Positions 8,073 through 17,284 of a stretch of DNA of 64,000 nt are shown here, in pieces; the first letter of the stretch is position 1; each line of letters starts with the position of its first letter. The notes under the pieces were generated by a model that was not told the DNA's origin, did no database searches, and saw only the letters and a list, made by a program, of their open reading frames with translations. The position numbers were made by a program, and so were the translations under genes. Origin of the DNA: Aquimarina mycalae (GTDB lineage: Bacteria > Bacteroidota > Bacteroidia > Flavobacteriales > Flavobacteriaceae); NCBI RefSeq assembly GCF_029906345.1, contig NZ_JARYGY010000002.1, forward strand, positions 463,901 to 527,900, written 5' to 3'.

Positions 8073-9340
8073 AAATATTATATAAAATAAAAGCCCAAGC
8101 CATGCAATTTGCATTGCTTATTTCTGTAATTATTGCAATACTGCTTAGTGCCTTCTTATTACTCACTCATGTACAATCATTCTTTAGAATTAAATCACAA
8201 GAATTAATTAAAGCTTCAGAATTAGCAAGTCTTGCTTTAGTAGAATCATTAGAAAATAATTCCATTACTAAAGATACGATCAGGACTAATATTGACACTA
8301 AAACCCTAAAATTAGTATCTAATTATCACGGTATTTGGACAAAAACCATAACTGAAGCTGTTGTTAAAAACAGAAAAATTAAACAGGCAGCTTTTTCTGG
8401 AACAGCGATACACTCAAAAACCGCTAACCTATATCTAGCAAACAAAAACTCACCATTAGTTGTTGTAGGAAATACTCGATTAGAAGGTAATAGCTACCTG
8501 CCGAAACAAGGTATTAAGGCTGGTAATATATCTGGAAATTATTATCAAGGATCTAGTCTATATTATGGACGCACCGTTGAAAGCAAACCAAATATTCCTG
8601 AGCTTGATACTTCCTGGATTTCTTATATAGAGTCACTGCTTAAAGGTGCTTATCTTGATGAAGATCATATAATCCCGCTAAGCATAGAGATTAAGAACTC
8701 CTTTTACGATCCAACTAAAACCATTTATAGCAATGAAACCATTACGCTAGGAAACGAAAACATCGCTGGAAATATTATTATCCAATCGACATCAAAAATT
8801 GTGATCACTGCCGCTTCACGACTAACAGATGTTGTACTCATTGCGCCAACAATTATTGTACAGGATAATGTAAAAGGTAGATTTCAACTCATTGCAACAA
8901 AAAAAATTGAAGTAGGAACACAATGTCACCTCTACTACCCTTCTTCTGTAACATTATTAGACAAAACTGCAACATCCAGCACTAATCAAGGAAATGCAAT
9001 ACAGCAGAGAATTCCTAATTTGATCATAGAAAAAAATACTACAATCGAAGGTGTTCTTTTATACTTAAAGAAAAAACAAGAAGTACAGAACCGAATCAAA
9101 ACACACCTAAAAGTGGAAACTGGTGCACAAATTATTGGTGAAATATATTGTCAAGGTAATGCAGAATTTCTGGGTACAGTAAAAGGATCATTATTCACCC
9201 ATCAATTTATCGCTAATCAATCAGGATCTGTATACCTTAATCATTTGTATAATGGTAAAATATTAGTAAACCCTATTCCTGATTATGCAGGATTACCATT
9301 TAAAAACTCCAAAAAAAATGTAGCGACATGGTTATACTAA
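8069..9340 (+). CDS. large GspK-like minor pseudopilin with probable beta-solenoid ectodomain
   Basis: The N-terminus reads as a short basic leader with KIKA at residues 6-9 and then a 20-residue hydrophobic helix, i.e. a type III (prepilin) signal like those of the next two genes. It lacks Glu at +5, a known feature of GspK, the tip subunit that also is the largest minor pseudopilin. After about residue 120 the protein becomes beta-rich with short repeated turns (GNIIIQSTSKIVI, DVVLIAPTIIV, NLIIEKNTTIEGVLLYL, GAQIIGEIYCQGNAEFLG) typical of a bactofilin-like beta-solenoid. The start is TTG at 8069 (4-base overlap); an ATG at 8102 would remove the leader and is unlikely. GspK identity is inference from order and the missing Glu5. 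Confidence 0.65.
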   Translation: MKILYKIKAQAMQFALLISVIIAILLSAFLLLTHVQSFFRIKSQELIKASELASLALVESLENNSITKDTIRTNIDTKTLKLVSNYHGIWTKTITEAVVKNRKIKQAAFSGTAIHSKTANLYLANKNSPLVVVGNTRLEGNSYLPKQGIKAGNISGNYYQGSSLYYGRTVESKPNIPELDTSWISYIESLLKGAYLDEDHIIPLSIEIKNSFYDPTKTIYSNETITLGNENIAGNIIIQSTSKIVITAASRLTDVVLIAPTIIVQDNVKGRFQLIATKKIEVGTQCHLYYPSSVTLLDKTATSSTNQGNAIQQRIPNLIIEKNTTIEGVLLYLKKKQEVQNRIKTHLKVETGAQIIGEIYCQGNAEFLGTVKGSLFTHQFIANQSGSVYLNHLYNGKILVNPIPDYAGLPFKNSKKNVATWLY

Positions 9341-9645
9341 AAAAAATAAGAGCTGCTACATTGATTGAAACGCTAACCGCTTCGGTTCTCATCATTATTG
9401 TATTTATGATTGCCAGTTTAAGTTTTAATAACATATTTACCAATCATATAAAAAGAGATCGAAGTACGATAGAAAATAGAATTAAGGAATTAGAATATTT
9501 GGTTATTCATGAGAAAATCCGTCTTCCATATACAGAAGATTTTGACTCTTGGGAAATAGAAATTATTTCTAAAAACAATAAAACGATAGTACTATATAAT
9601 CAAGGTACGATAAGTAACGAAAAACAATTGATCCTGCGTGATTAA
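9328..9645 (+). CDS. GspI/H-like minor pseudopilin
   Basis: 105 aa protein with a prepilin-type N-terminus: a basic leader ending KKIRA, then ATLIET, which puts Glu at +5, followed by a 20-residue hydrophobic helix (residues 17-36) and a small polar globular part. The leader uses Ala instead of Gly at -1, as in the two neighbours. It overlaps the previous gene by 13 bases and the next one by 8 bases, so all three are translationally packed. In T2SS the minor pseudopilins I, J and K form a tip complex that primes pseudopilus growth; size suggests GspI or GspH. Confidence 0.7.
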   Translation: MVILKKIRAATLIETLTASVLIIIVFMIASLSFNNIFTNHIKRDRSTIENRIKELEYLVIHEKIRLPYTEDFDSWEIEIISKNNKTIVLYNQGTISNEKQLILRD

Positions 9646-10102
9646 AAAAACTCATAAAATAAAGGCATTTACACTAACTGAAATGATGGTAGTAATTGTT
9701 ATTTCTGCTATTGTAGTAGGATTAGCATTTACGGTTCTTGGTATTGTACAAAATAATATGAGAAGTATTGAAAATAATTACGAGTATCAATCAAAAATAC
9801 AATCGCTAGAAGTCGCTTTAACTATAGACTTTACGAAATATCCAGTTGCAGAATGGAATCCAAAAGAAAATGAACTAACACTCTCTTCTCCTATTGAAAA
9901 CCGCACCTACACTTTTGTTTCGGATAGTATTGTAAACGATCTCGATACTTTTGCATTGAAAACGAAAAATGTAACATACTATTTTGAAGGAGAAGAAGTG
10001 AAATCTGGTAGAATAGACGCTATCAAATTAACTTTTAATGACACTAAGGATTTACATCGTATTTTTGTCTATAAACGTAACGATCCTACGATCCATTTCT
10101 GA
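9638..10102 (+). CDS. GspJ/GspG-like pseudopilin
   Basis: 154 aa with the clearest prepilin signal of the locus: HKIKA then FTLTEMMVV, giving Phe +1 and Glu +5, and a long hydrophobic helix to about residue 33. The C-terminal domain is an alpha/beta pilin head without cysteines. The start is GTG at 9638 inside the end of the previous gene. Only 2 bases separate it from gspF. By order after the K- and I-like genes it is probably GspJ-like; a major (GspG) role cannot be excluded because no other G candidate is in the window. Confidence 0.75.
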   Translation: MIKKTHKIKAFTLTEMMVVIVISAIVVGLAFTVLGIVQNNMRSIENNYEYQSKIQSLEVALTIDFTKYPVAEWNPKENELTLSSPIENRTYTFVSDSIVNDLDTFALKTKNVTYYFEGEEVKSGRIDAIKLTFNDTKDLHRIFVYKRNDPTIHF

Positions 10103-10104
10103 AT

Positions 10105-11235
10105 ATGGGAATAAAAATCGCAAATACTAAAAAGCAAAAACCAAAGGATAATTCTTTTGATATTTCTGAAATCTTAACCAAAGAGATTACACTATTTGGA
10201 AATTCGTTTAACAACAAAAAGAAAGAACAATGGTATGCAGAACTTAGTGTGTTATTAAAATCAGGGATCGATCTAAAAAGTGGTTTAGAACTATTATCAG
10301 AAACACAAAAAAAAGAAAAAGATCAAAAGTTAATGACAATGATGTTATCCCAATTAATAGATGGTAACTCATTTTCTGATATTCTAAAAAAAGATAAAAA
10401 CTTTACTGATTATGAATATTATGCAATAAAGATTGGAGAACAAACAGGACAACTAGCTCAAATCACACTTGAATTAAGTGAATTTTACAAACGAAAAAAT
10501 GACCTAAGAAGAGAAATCATTTCGGCGCTCACCTATCCAATCATAGTATTATTCACAGCATTAGTTGTTATCTTTTTTATGCTTAGATATGTAGTTCCTA
10601 TGTTTGTTGACATTTTTAAACAAAATAATGTAGAGCTTCCTGGTGTTACCAAAGGAATTATCAATTTCTCTGAATTTACAGAAGAAAATGGATTACTAAT
10701 TCTAATATTTGTAGCGATAGGAGTTCTATCTATCTACTTTATTTCAAATAAACCATGGTATCGAAAGTTTTTAGGAAACTTACAGCTTAAAATACCTGTT
10801 TTAGGGAACTATTTTAGAAAAATTTATATGGCTCAGTTTACGCAAGCACTTTCTCTATTAACCCATGCAAAAGTACCGATGGTGGATAGTATTGATTTAG
10901 TAAAAAACATGATAAACTTCTACCCTTTGCAACAAGGTTTAGCTCAAACAAATCAAGCTGTAATTGCTGGAGACAAATTAAGTGCTGCCTTTTCAAAAAG
11001 TTCAATTTTTGATAAAAAACTGATTGCAATGATTCGGGTAGCCGAAGAAACCAATCAAACTGAATTCATTTTTCAAAAGTTGAATGAGCAATATAATCAA
11101 CAAGTAAAACATCAATCACAGGTGATTTCTAACGTATTAAATCCTTTATTAACCATTATGGTAGGAATCATAGTAGGAGTCATCTTAATTGCTATGTATT
11201 TACCAATGTTTAGATTGAGTAGTGTTATTGGATAA
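10105..11235 (+). CDS. gspF: GspF/PilC-family inner-membrane platform protein
   Basis: 376 aa polytopic protein with two copies of the T2SSF domain, each with an AELSVLLKSGIDL / TQALSLLTHAKVP type helix pair (Leu-Leu-x-x-x-ALxL pattern) followed by a G-(D/N)-(K/S)-LS/FS segment, and transmembrane helices at about 150-172, 200-220 and 345-368. GspF forms the inner-membrane platform over the GspE ATPase. It ends the locus; after 106 bases comes an unrelated decarboxylase. No terminator hairpin is obvious behind it. Confidence 0.9.
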   Translation: MGIKIANTKKQKPKDNSFDISEILTKEITLFGNSFNNKKKEQWYAELSVLLKSGIDLKSGLELLSETQKKEKDQKLMTMMLSQLIDGNSFSDILKKDKNFTDYEYYAIKIGEQTGQLAQITLELSEFYKRKNDLRREIISALTYPIIVLFTALVVIFFMLRYVVPMFVDIFKQNNVELPGVTKGIINFSEFTEENGLLILIFVAIGVLSIYFISNKPWYRKFLGNLQLKIPVLGNYFRKIYMAQFTQALSLLTHAKVPMVDSIDLVKNMINFYPLQQGLAQTNQAVIAGDKLSAAFSKSSIFDKKLIAMIRVAEETNQTEFIFQKLNEQYNQQVKHQSQVISNVLNPLLTIMVGIIVGVILIAMYLPMFRLSSVIG

Positions 11236-11341
11236 TATTTAATCTCCAAAACACGAGAATACTAATTTTTCACAAGATTATACAAGTAGATACTACCAAA
11301 AACATGATACATTCGCTTATCAAGTAGGTAAAAAAGACACC

Positions 11342-12796
11342 ATGAAAAAAGACGACCTAAATGCTAAACTAGAGCTATCCAAAGAGGATATGAAACAATA
11401 TGGTTATACCATTATAGATCATATTGTAGCGCATTTTGAAACTCAGGACACTAAAAAACCTGTAGCTATTGCTACTAGAGAAGAAATGGACTCTCTATTA
11501 ACTGAAAGCATCCCAAACCAACCAACCCCTGCCAATGAAGTTCTGGAATTTGTAATGGAGCAAGTTATTCCTCAGAGTACTATTGTATCACACCCTAAAT
11601 CATATTCTTTTGTACCAGGTCCAAGTAATTATATAAGTGCTATGGCAGATACCATTGCCACAGGCTTTAATATATTCTCTGGTGGTTGGGCGGCATCTCC
11701 AGGAGCCGCCGAATTAGAAATTTTGACAATGAATTGGTTGTTGGATATTTTCGGTTTCGGAACAAAACTTGGAGGCGGTATTTTTACAAGTGGAGGTTCT
11801 ATGGCTAATCTTACAGCTTTGGTAACCGCCAGAAGAATCAAATGTGGAGATGATTTTTCTAAAGCAGTGATATACCTATCTGATCAGGCACATTCATCAA
11901 ATATAAAGGCTATAAAAGTAATTGGCTTTAAAAAAAGTCAGATACGAATTATTCCTACGGATCTGGAATTCAAAATATCACTTAATAAATTAAAAAATGC
12001 AATTGCCAAAGATCGTTTACAAGGATTAGAACCTTTTTGTATGATTGCCTCTGCAGGAACTACAAATACAGGAACTGTGGATCCTCTTGATGAAATTGCA
12101 AAAATCTGTAAAGACGAAAACCTATGGTTCCATATAGATGGCGCCTATGGCGGTGCAGCTATATTGGCTAACAACGGAAAAGAAATATTAAAAGGTATTG
12201 AAAAAGCGGATTCTTTAACTGTAGATCCTCATAAATGGTTTTTTCAACCCTATGAAATGGGATGTTTATTGGTAAAGAATCATAATTGGCTAAGTGGAAC
12301 TTTTAGTGAGAAACCAGAATACTTAAGAGATGTAGAAGGCAATGAATCCGAAATCAACTTTTATGATCACGGAATCCAACTAACTAGACGTTTTCGTGCC
12401 TTAAAGTTTTATATGTCCTTAAAAACATTTGGTCTAGACTCTTTTAAAAAGGCGATACAATACAATATTGAATTAGCTGAACAAACAGAAGACATCTTAA
12501 GAAAGAGTCCTAAGTGGGAAATTATCTCTCCAGCTACCTTAGCGGTCATAAATTATAGATATCACCCTATCGACCAGAAACTATCTGAAAAAGAAATTGA
12601 TATTATCAATCAGAAAATCTCTGAAAAAATAATTAATTCAGGAGAAGCATTGTTAGTGACAACAGTTCTGCTAGGACAAGTTGTATTAAGAATGTGTTTG
12701 ATAAATCCAAGAACTACGATCCAACATATTAAAGAAACCATAACACAATGTGAAGTGTTTGGAGATGAAATATTATCTCAGAAAAGCGATATCTAA
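11342..12796 (+). CDS. group II pyridoxal-phosphate-dependent decarboxylase
   Basis: Cytosolic PLP enzyme of the aspartate/glutamate/aromatic amino acid decarboxylase family (fold type I, group II). Signs: FTSGGSMANLTAL (cofactor phosphate loop), SDQAHSS with the ring-stacking His, HIDGAYGGAA with the PLP-nitrogen Asp, and VDPHKWF with the Schiff-base Lys at residue 298. Length 484 aa is normal for the family. The substrate cannot be read from the sequence: aromatic amino acids, 2,4-diaminobutyrate or aspartate are all possible. The gene converges on the DUF2797 gene with a 4-base overlap and seems to be a single-gene unit. Confidence 0.9.
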   Translation: MKKDDLNAKLELSKEDMKQYGYTIIDHIVAHFETQDTKKPVAIATREEMDSLLTESIPNQPTPANEVLEFVMEQVIPQSTIVSHPKSYSFVPGPSNYISAMADTIATGFNIFSGGWAASPGAAELEILTMNWLLDIFGFGTKLGGGIFTSGGSMANLTALVTARRIKCGDDFSKAVIYLSDQAHSSNIKAIKVIGFKKSQIRIIPTDLEFKISLNKLKNAIAKDRLQGLEPFCMIASAGTTNTGTVDPLDEIAKICKDENLWFHIDGAYGGAAILANNGKEILKGIEKADSLTVDPHKWFFQPYEMGCLLVKNHNWLSGTFSEKPEYLRDVEGNESEINFYDHGIQLTRRFRALKFYMSLKTFGLDSFKKAIQYNIELAEQTEDILRKSPKWEIISPATLAVINYRYHPIDQKLSEKEIDIINQKISEKIINSGEALLVTTVLLGQVVLRMCLINPRTTIQHIKETITQCEVFGDEILSQKSDI

Positions 12797-13587
12797 ACCA
12801 TGGTTAATTGAACTACATAACCTTCATTATTGCGAACGTTAAAAACGGTATCATCTTCAAAAATAAGATATTGACCCTTAATACCTTTCAAAACACCTGA
12901 GTACTCAGGTGTTTTTTCTAAGTTTAAACTTTTTAACTTATTCGGATATGCTAATACAGGAAAATCCAATTCCGTTTCTTTATTTTGCGCTATAAAATAT
13001 TCTTTTGCTTCATCAGGAATATACTCCTTAAGACGATCTCGGTATTCTGTTAAGTTCTTATCTTCAACTTCATTTTTGAGCATTTTACGCCAGTTGGTTT
13101 TATCCGCAACGTGATCCTTTAAAGCTACCTCTGTAATACCTGCAAGATACCTATTAGGCACTTCTACAATTTCGATAGCTTCGTGCGCTCCTTGATCAAT
13201 CCACCTGGTTGGTACCTGAGACTTTCTGGTTACACCTACTTTAATATTACTTGAATTAGCCAGATATACTATATGAGGTTGAAGTTGCGCTTTTTTTTCA
13301 AAATCAAGATCTCTATCTTCAATATCTAAATGCGCTGTACTTAATTCAGGACGCATCACCCAATCTCCTACCTGAGGTTGATTATAAAAATCATCATAAC
13401 AATATCCTTGTCTGTATATTTTTTTATTCTCGCCACAAGCTAAACACTGATACCCTACAAATTTTATGCTTAAGGTTTTATTCAATAATTGATTGACATG
13501 AATAAAATCAGATTCGAAAACCAAATAATATTGAATTGGGCTTCCTATCTCTGTTTGCATTTTAGTGAGTACTCCTTGATATTGCAT
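12793..13587 (-). CDS. DUF2797 family protein
   Basis: 264 aa soluble protein that I recognise as the DUF2797 family, whose biochemical role is not established. An N-terminal third carries a cysteine cluster (CLACGENK ... GYCYDDF) that could bind zinc; the middle has the family segments PHIVYLANSS, IKVGVTRKSQVPTRWIDQGA and a GITEVALKDHVADKTNWRKML stretch (split here for length). The IKVGVTR/RWIDQGA part resembles a GIY-YIG nuclease fold (inference). It converges on the decarboxylase and its start faces the GH3 gene across 124 bases. Confidence 0.85.
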   Translation of the reverse strand: MQYQGVLTKMQTEIGSPIQYYLVFESDFIHVNQLLNKTLSIKFVGYQCLACGENKKIYRQGYCYDDFYNQPQVGDWVMRPELSTAHLDIEDRDLDFEKKAQLQPHIVYLANSSNIKVGVTRKSQVPTRWIDQGAHEAIEIVEVPNRYLAGITEVALKDHVADKTNWRKMLKNEVEDKNLTEYRDRLKEYIPDEAKEYFIAQNKETELDFPVLAYPNKLKSLNLEKTPEYSGVLKGIKGQYLIFEDDTVFNVRNNEGYVVQLTMV

Positions 13588-13711
13588 AAAAAGTTCAGTT
13601 ATAAGTTAAATCTATAAAAAGAATGTTATTATTTTTATTATTTTAGTTTCCGATGAAAGTCAACCACACAATCATATTAATGCTAATTACAGCCTAAAGA
13701 TACATCAAAAA

Positions 13712-15244
13712 ATGCCAATCCCTTTAGTTAATTCTATAGCCAGCTGGTTTCTAAAAAAGCGTTTTCATCAGATGGAGCTTTTCCTGAAGTACCCCAATGA
13801 GGTACAGCTGGAATTATTACACATTTTATTAGAAACTGCCAAAAATACTGAGGTTGGGAAACAATATGATTTTTCATCTATATATAGCTACGAAACTTTT
13901 AAAGAACGTGTTCCTATTCGGTCTTATGAAGATTATGAAGAAATGATTGAACGTAGTCGTCTTGGAGAACATAATATTTATTGGCCAACTCCAATTAAGT
14001 GGTTTGCAAAATCCAGTGGAACTACCAATGCCAAAAGTAAGTTTATTCCTGTTAGTCAAGAATCTCTAGAAGATTGTCATTATGCCGCAGGAAAAGACCT
14101 TTTATGCATGTACCTTAATAATAATGAAAACTCTAAACTGTTTACAGGAAAAAGTTTACGCTTAGGAGGAAGTAAAGAACTATACAAAGAAAACGGTACC
14201 TCGTTCGGAGATTTATCTGCAATAATTATAGATAATATGCCTTTTTGGGCAGAATATAGCTCTACTCCTAGCAATGAAGTTTCTTTAATGAGCGATTGGG
14301 AAACCAAGATGATCGCAATTGTAAATGAAACCGTGCAGGAAAACGTAACTAGTTTGGCTGGAGTACCTTCTTGGATGTTGGTATTATTAAATCAAGTATT
14401 AGAAACAACAGGACAAGAGCAACTTTTTGAAATCTGGAATAATCTAGAAGTATATTTTCACGGAGGAGTAAGTTTTGAACCATATATAGATCAGTATAAA
14501 AAAATACTTCCTCGAGATTCTTTTAGGTATTACGAAATTTACAATGCATCAGAAGGGTTCTTTGCTATACAGGATCGTAATGAATCCTCAGAACTTCTAC
14601 TTATGCTCGATTATGGTATTTTTTATGAGTTCATACCTATGGACACCTATGGCACCAATAAGGAAACAGTAATTCCACTAAGTGAAGTGGAAATTGGTAA
14701 AAACTATGCTGTCATTATTACCACAAATGCAGGATTGTGGAGATATAAGATTGGTGATACAGTTAGGTTTACTTCTATAAATCCTTATAGAATAAAGGTA
14801 TCGGGACGCACCAAACACCATATTAATGTATTCGGCGAAGAACTTATTATTGAAAATGCCGAAGAAGCACTTAGGAAAACAACTAAAGAAACTAACTGCG
14901 AGATTATTGACTATACAGCAGCTCCTATCTTTATGAAAGGAAGAGAAAAAGGAGCTCATGAATGGATGATTGAATTTAAAAAACATCCTGAAGATCACAT
15001 ATTGTTTTCGAAAATTCTTGATCAAAACCTTCAAAACATCAATAGTGATTATGAAGCTAAAAGGTATAACAATACCACACTAAACATGCTAAAAATCAAT
15101 GTTGCGAGAACAAATTTATTTTATGATTGGTTAAAAAAGAATGATAAATTAGGAGGGCAACATAAAGTTCCAAGGTTATCTAATACAAGAAAATACATTG
15201 ATGAACTAGTAGTACTTAACAAAGTAAATTCTTACACACTTTAG
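13712..15244 (+). CDS. GH3 family acyl-adenylating enzyme
   Basis: 510 aa member of the GH3 family, part of the ANL superfamily. Plant GH3 proteins adenylate a carboxylic acid hormone and join it to an amino acid; the bacterial substrate is unknown. Visible features: WFAKSSGTTNAKSK (phosphate-binding P-loop type motif), the YFHGGVSFEPY and YNASEGFFAIQD segments that contact the adenylate, and a C-terminal RYKIGDTVRF ... GRTKHHINVFGEE hinge region. Length is near normal for bacterial members. Standing alone between divergent DUF2797 and a small secreted protein, it has no pathway context. Confidence 0.9.
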   Translation: MPIPLVNSIASWFLKKRFHQMELFLKYPNEVQLELLHILLETAKNTEVGKQYDFSSIYSYETFKERVPIRSYEDYEEMIERSRLGEHNIYWPTPIKWFAKSSGTTNAKSKFIPVSQESLEDCHYAAGKDLLCMYLNNNENSKLFTGKSLRLGGSKELYKENGTSFGDLSAIIIDNMPFWAEYSSTPSNEVSLMSDWETKMIAIVNETVQENVTSLAGVPSWMLVLLNQVLETTGQEQLFEIWNNLEVYFHGGVSFEPYIDQYKKILPRDSFRYYEIYNASEGFFAIQDRNESSELLLMLDYGIFYEFIPMDTYGTNKETVIPLSEVEIGKNYAVIITTNAGLWRYKIGDTVRFTSINPYRIKVSGRTKHHINVFGEELIIENAEEALRKTTKETNCEIIDYTAAPIFMKGREKGAHEWMIEFKKHPEDHILFSKILDQNLQNINSDYEAKRYNNTTLNMLKINVARTNLFYDWLKKNDKLGGQHKVPRLSNTRKYIDELVVLNKVNSYTL

Positions 15245-15413
15245 CAATTCATTAAATGCTTGATTTTGACGATTACAAGCAAAATTCCCATTTAATTTTT
15301 GATTATTTTATGGTTTTACCGTAAAAATATTGCGTAAGAAATTGAATTTTTTGACAAAAAATGAGTATTTCGTCGATTAAAAAAAACGATTGATCTAAAA
15401 AATAAAAAATCTC

Positions 15414-15444
15414 TTTCTGTCACCTCTTTTTCGTATTAAATTTG
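15414..15444 (+). promoter_or_regulatory. putative Bacteroidota promoter of the 115 aa secreted protein
   Basis: TAAATTTG at 15437-15444 matches the TAnnTTTG -7 consensus, with a weak -33 match (TTTCTG, 15414-15419) 17 bases upstream. It lies about 38 bases before the ATG at 15483. Confidence 0.4.
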
Positions 15445-15482
15445 TAACCAGTTAGTTATAACTATACCCAAAGTCCCAAAAT

Positions 15483-15830
15483 ATGAAAAATCTATTACTC
15501 AGCTTTATTTTTATATCTTTTTCTCTTGCAATGAATGCGCAAGAGAATGAAACTTCTATTATAGATAATCAAGTAGAAGAAAGTATTACTGAAAATAATG
15601 ATTTTTTAGAAAAGCCTGCATCAGAAACTGTTATTAATACTGATAACCAAACAGTTAAACTAGACAAAATCTGTTATAGCGAGGTATCTAAAGTTGCTTT
15701 TTATGAAGCTTTATTATCTCAAAACGATTTTAAAATAAACCTTAAGAACAGTACTGATCTTGCAATAAAAAATACAGAAGAAATAATTACCAGAAAAATA
15801 GATGAAATACTTTATTCTGAAGAGGATTAA
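15483..15830 (+). CDS. small secreted protein of unknown function
   Basis: 115 aa with a signal peptide (residues 1-19, ending MNAQ). The mature part is acidic, rich in Glu/Asn/Ile/Thr, with one Cys in KICYSEVSKVAFYEALL. The family is not recognised. Codon use and a well-formed terminator behind it, plus a promoter-like element ahead, argue that it is a real monocistronic gene. It could be periplasmic or exported. Confidence 0.7.
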   Translation: MKNLLLSFIFISFSLAMNAQENETSIIDNQVEESITENNDFLEKPASETVINTDNQTVKLDKICYSEVSKVAFYEALLSQNDFKINLKNSTDLAIKNTEEIITRKIDEILYSEED

Positions 15831-15864
15831 AACAACTTAACTAACCAATCAAAATATATACGAG

Positions 15865-15892
15865 CACCTCTATTTAAGAGGTGTTTTTTTTT
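15865..15892 (+). terminator. intrinsic terminator after 15483-15830
   Basis: Stem CACCTCT / AGAGGTG (7 bp, 5-base loop, 15865-15883) followed by nine T residues. Confidence 0.85.
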
Positions 15893-15896
15893 ACTA

Positions 15897-15933
15897 AAAA
15901 AGCTCCTTGTATCTAAAACACAAGGAGCTTTTT
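15897..15933. terminator. bidirectional terminator between convergent genes, mainly for clpX
   Basis: Perfect 14-bp stem AAAAAGCTCCTTGT / ACAAGGAGCTTTTT with a 9-base loop. The A and T tracts are inside the stem, so it can terminate in both directions; it sits 30 bases behind the clpX stop on the minus strand. Confidence 0.85.
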
Positions 15934-15962
15934 AATTATCTATCGATAAAGTTTACTTAAGA

Positions 15963-17195
15963 TTAAGAAACTGCCTTCAATTTTTTAATTGTAGACTTAT
16001 TTAGTTTCTTTTCTACGTAATCTTTAGTCACTCTCAATTCTGTTTCTTCACTCTCTGGTAATTCATACATCGCATCAGTAAGAATTGCTTCACATAAAGA
16101 ACGTAATCCTCTTGCACCTAACTTATACTCCACCGCTCTTTCTACAATGTAATCCAAAGCTCCTGGAGTAATGGTAAACTCAATATTATCCATTTCGAAG
16201 AGCTTTTTATACTGTTTTATAATAGCATTTTTAGGCTCAGTCAAAATAGCTCTCAATGTATGCGTATCTAACGGATTCATATGAGATAACACAGGAAGAC
16301 GACCAATTATTTCAGGGATTAGCCCAAAATCCTTTAAATCTTTTGGAATGATATATTGTAATAAATTATCCTTTTCAATGGTATCTTCAGATTTAGAAGC
16401 ACTGAATCCCATTGCCTGCATATTTAAACGTTTTTGTATCGCATTTTCAATACCATCAAAAGCACCTCCTGCAATAAAAAGAATATTTTCTGTGTTGACT
16501 TCAATAAATTTTTGATCAGGATGTTTACGACCTCCTTTTGGTGGAACGTTTACCACTGTTCCTTCTAATAATTTAAGTAAAGCCTGTTGCACACCTTCTC
16601 CAGAAACATCTCTTGTTATACTTGGATTATCACTTTTACGAGCTATTTTATCTATTTCATCAATAAATACGATTCCTCTCTGAGCTTTTTCCAGATTGTA
16701 ATCCGCAGCCTGCAATAATCTGGTAAGAATACTTTCTACATCTTCTCCAACGTATCCAGCTTCTGTAAGTACTGTAGCATCAACAATTGCTAGAGGCACA
16801 TTAAGCATTTTAGCAATGGTTTTTGCTATCAATGTTTTACCTGTACCTGTCTGACCAACCATAATGATATTACTCTTCTGGATTTCTATATCATCATCGG
16901 TATTAGGCTGTAAAAGACGTTTATAATGATTATATACGGCAACAGACATAACCTTTTTGGTAAATTCCTGTCCGATCACATATTCATCTAAAAACTTCTT
17001 AATAGCCATAGGTTTACGAAGCATTAATTCAGTGCTAAGTTCTCCTGTTTCTTCATCTCTAGCTTCTTCTACAACAATTCCATGAGCCTGTACAATACAT
17101 CGATCACAGATGTGTGCATCTAGACCTGCTATCAGCAGGTTAGTTTCTGGCTTCTTCCTACCACAAAACGAGCATTCTAAATCTTCTTTCGGCAT
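15963..17195 (-). CDS. clpX: ClpX, unfoldase subunit of the ClpXP protease
   Basis: AAA+ unfoldase that recognises substrates and feeds them to ClpP in the cytosol. The N-terminal zinc-binding domain has CSFC ... CDRC (residues 8-36). The ATPase core shows Walker A GQTGTGKT, the pore loop GYVGEDVES, Walker [10 protein letters not shown], and the sensor segment [12 protein letters not shown] with the conserved IGRLPV; a C-terminal small domain follows with GARGLRS (sensor 2). Length 410 aa is normal. It is downstream of clpP by 89 bases in the order tig-clpP-clpX, a classic arrangement. Confidence 0.98.
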   Translation of the reverse strand: MPKEDLECSFCGRKKPETNLLIAGLDAHICDRCIVQAHGIVVEEARDEETGELSTELMLRKPMAIKKFLDEYVIGQEFTKKVMSVAVYNHYKRLLQPNTDDDIEIQKSNIIMVGQTGTGKTLIAKTIAKMLNVPLAIVDATVLTEAGYVGEDVESILTRLLQAADYNLEKAQRGIVFIDEIDKIARKSDNPSITRDVSGEGVQQALLKLLEGTVVNVPPKGGRKHPDQKFIEVNTENILFIAGGAFDGIENAIQKRLNMQAMGFSASKSEDTIEKDNLLQYIIPKDLKDFGLIPEIIGRLPVLSHMNPLDTHTLRAILTEPKNAIIKQYKKLFEMDNIEFTITPGALDYIVERAVEYKLGARGLRSLCEAILTDAMYELPESEETELRVTKDYVEKKLNKSTIKKLKAVS

Positions 17196-17284
17196 AATTA
17201 TCTAGTTCAAAAAATTTGTCTATCCTAATGACAGACTTGTTTCTAGGGGTGCAAATTAATTATTTGCTATTTAAAAATTATCAT

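Noticed and set aside
15308..15332. Hairpin-like TTTTATGGT / ACCGTAAAA after the GH3 gene
   Set aside because: It has a very small loop, one G:T pair and no T run, so it is not a credible terminator.
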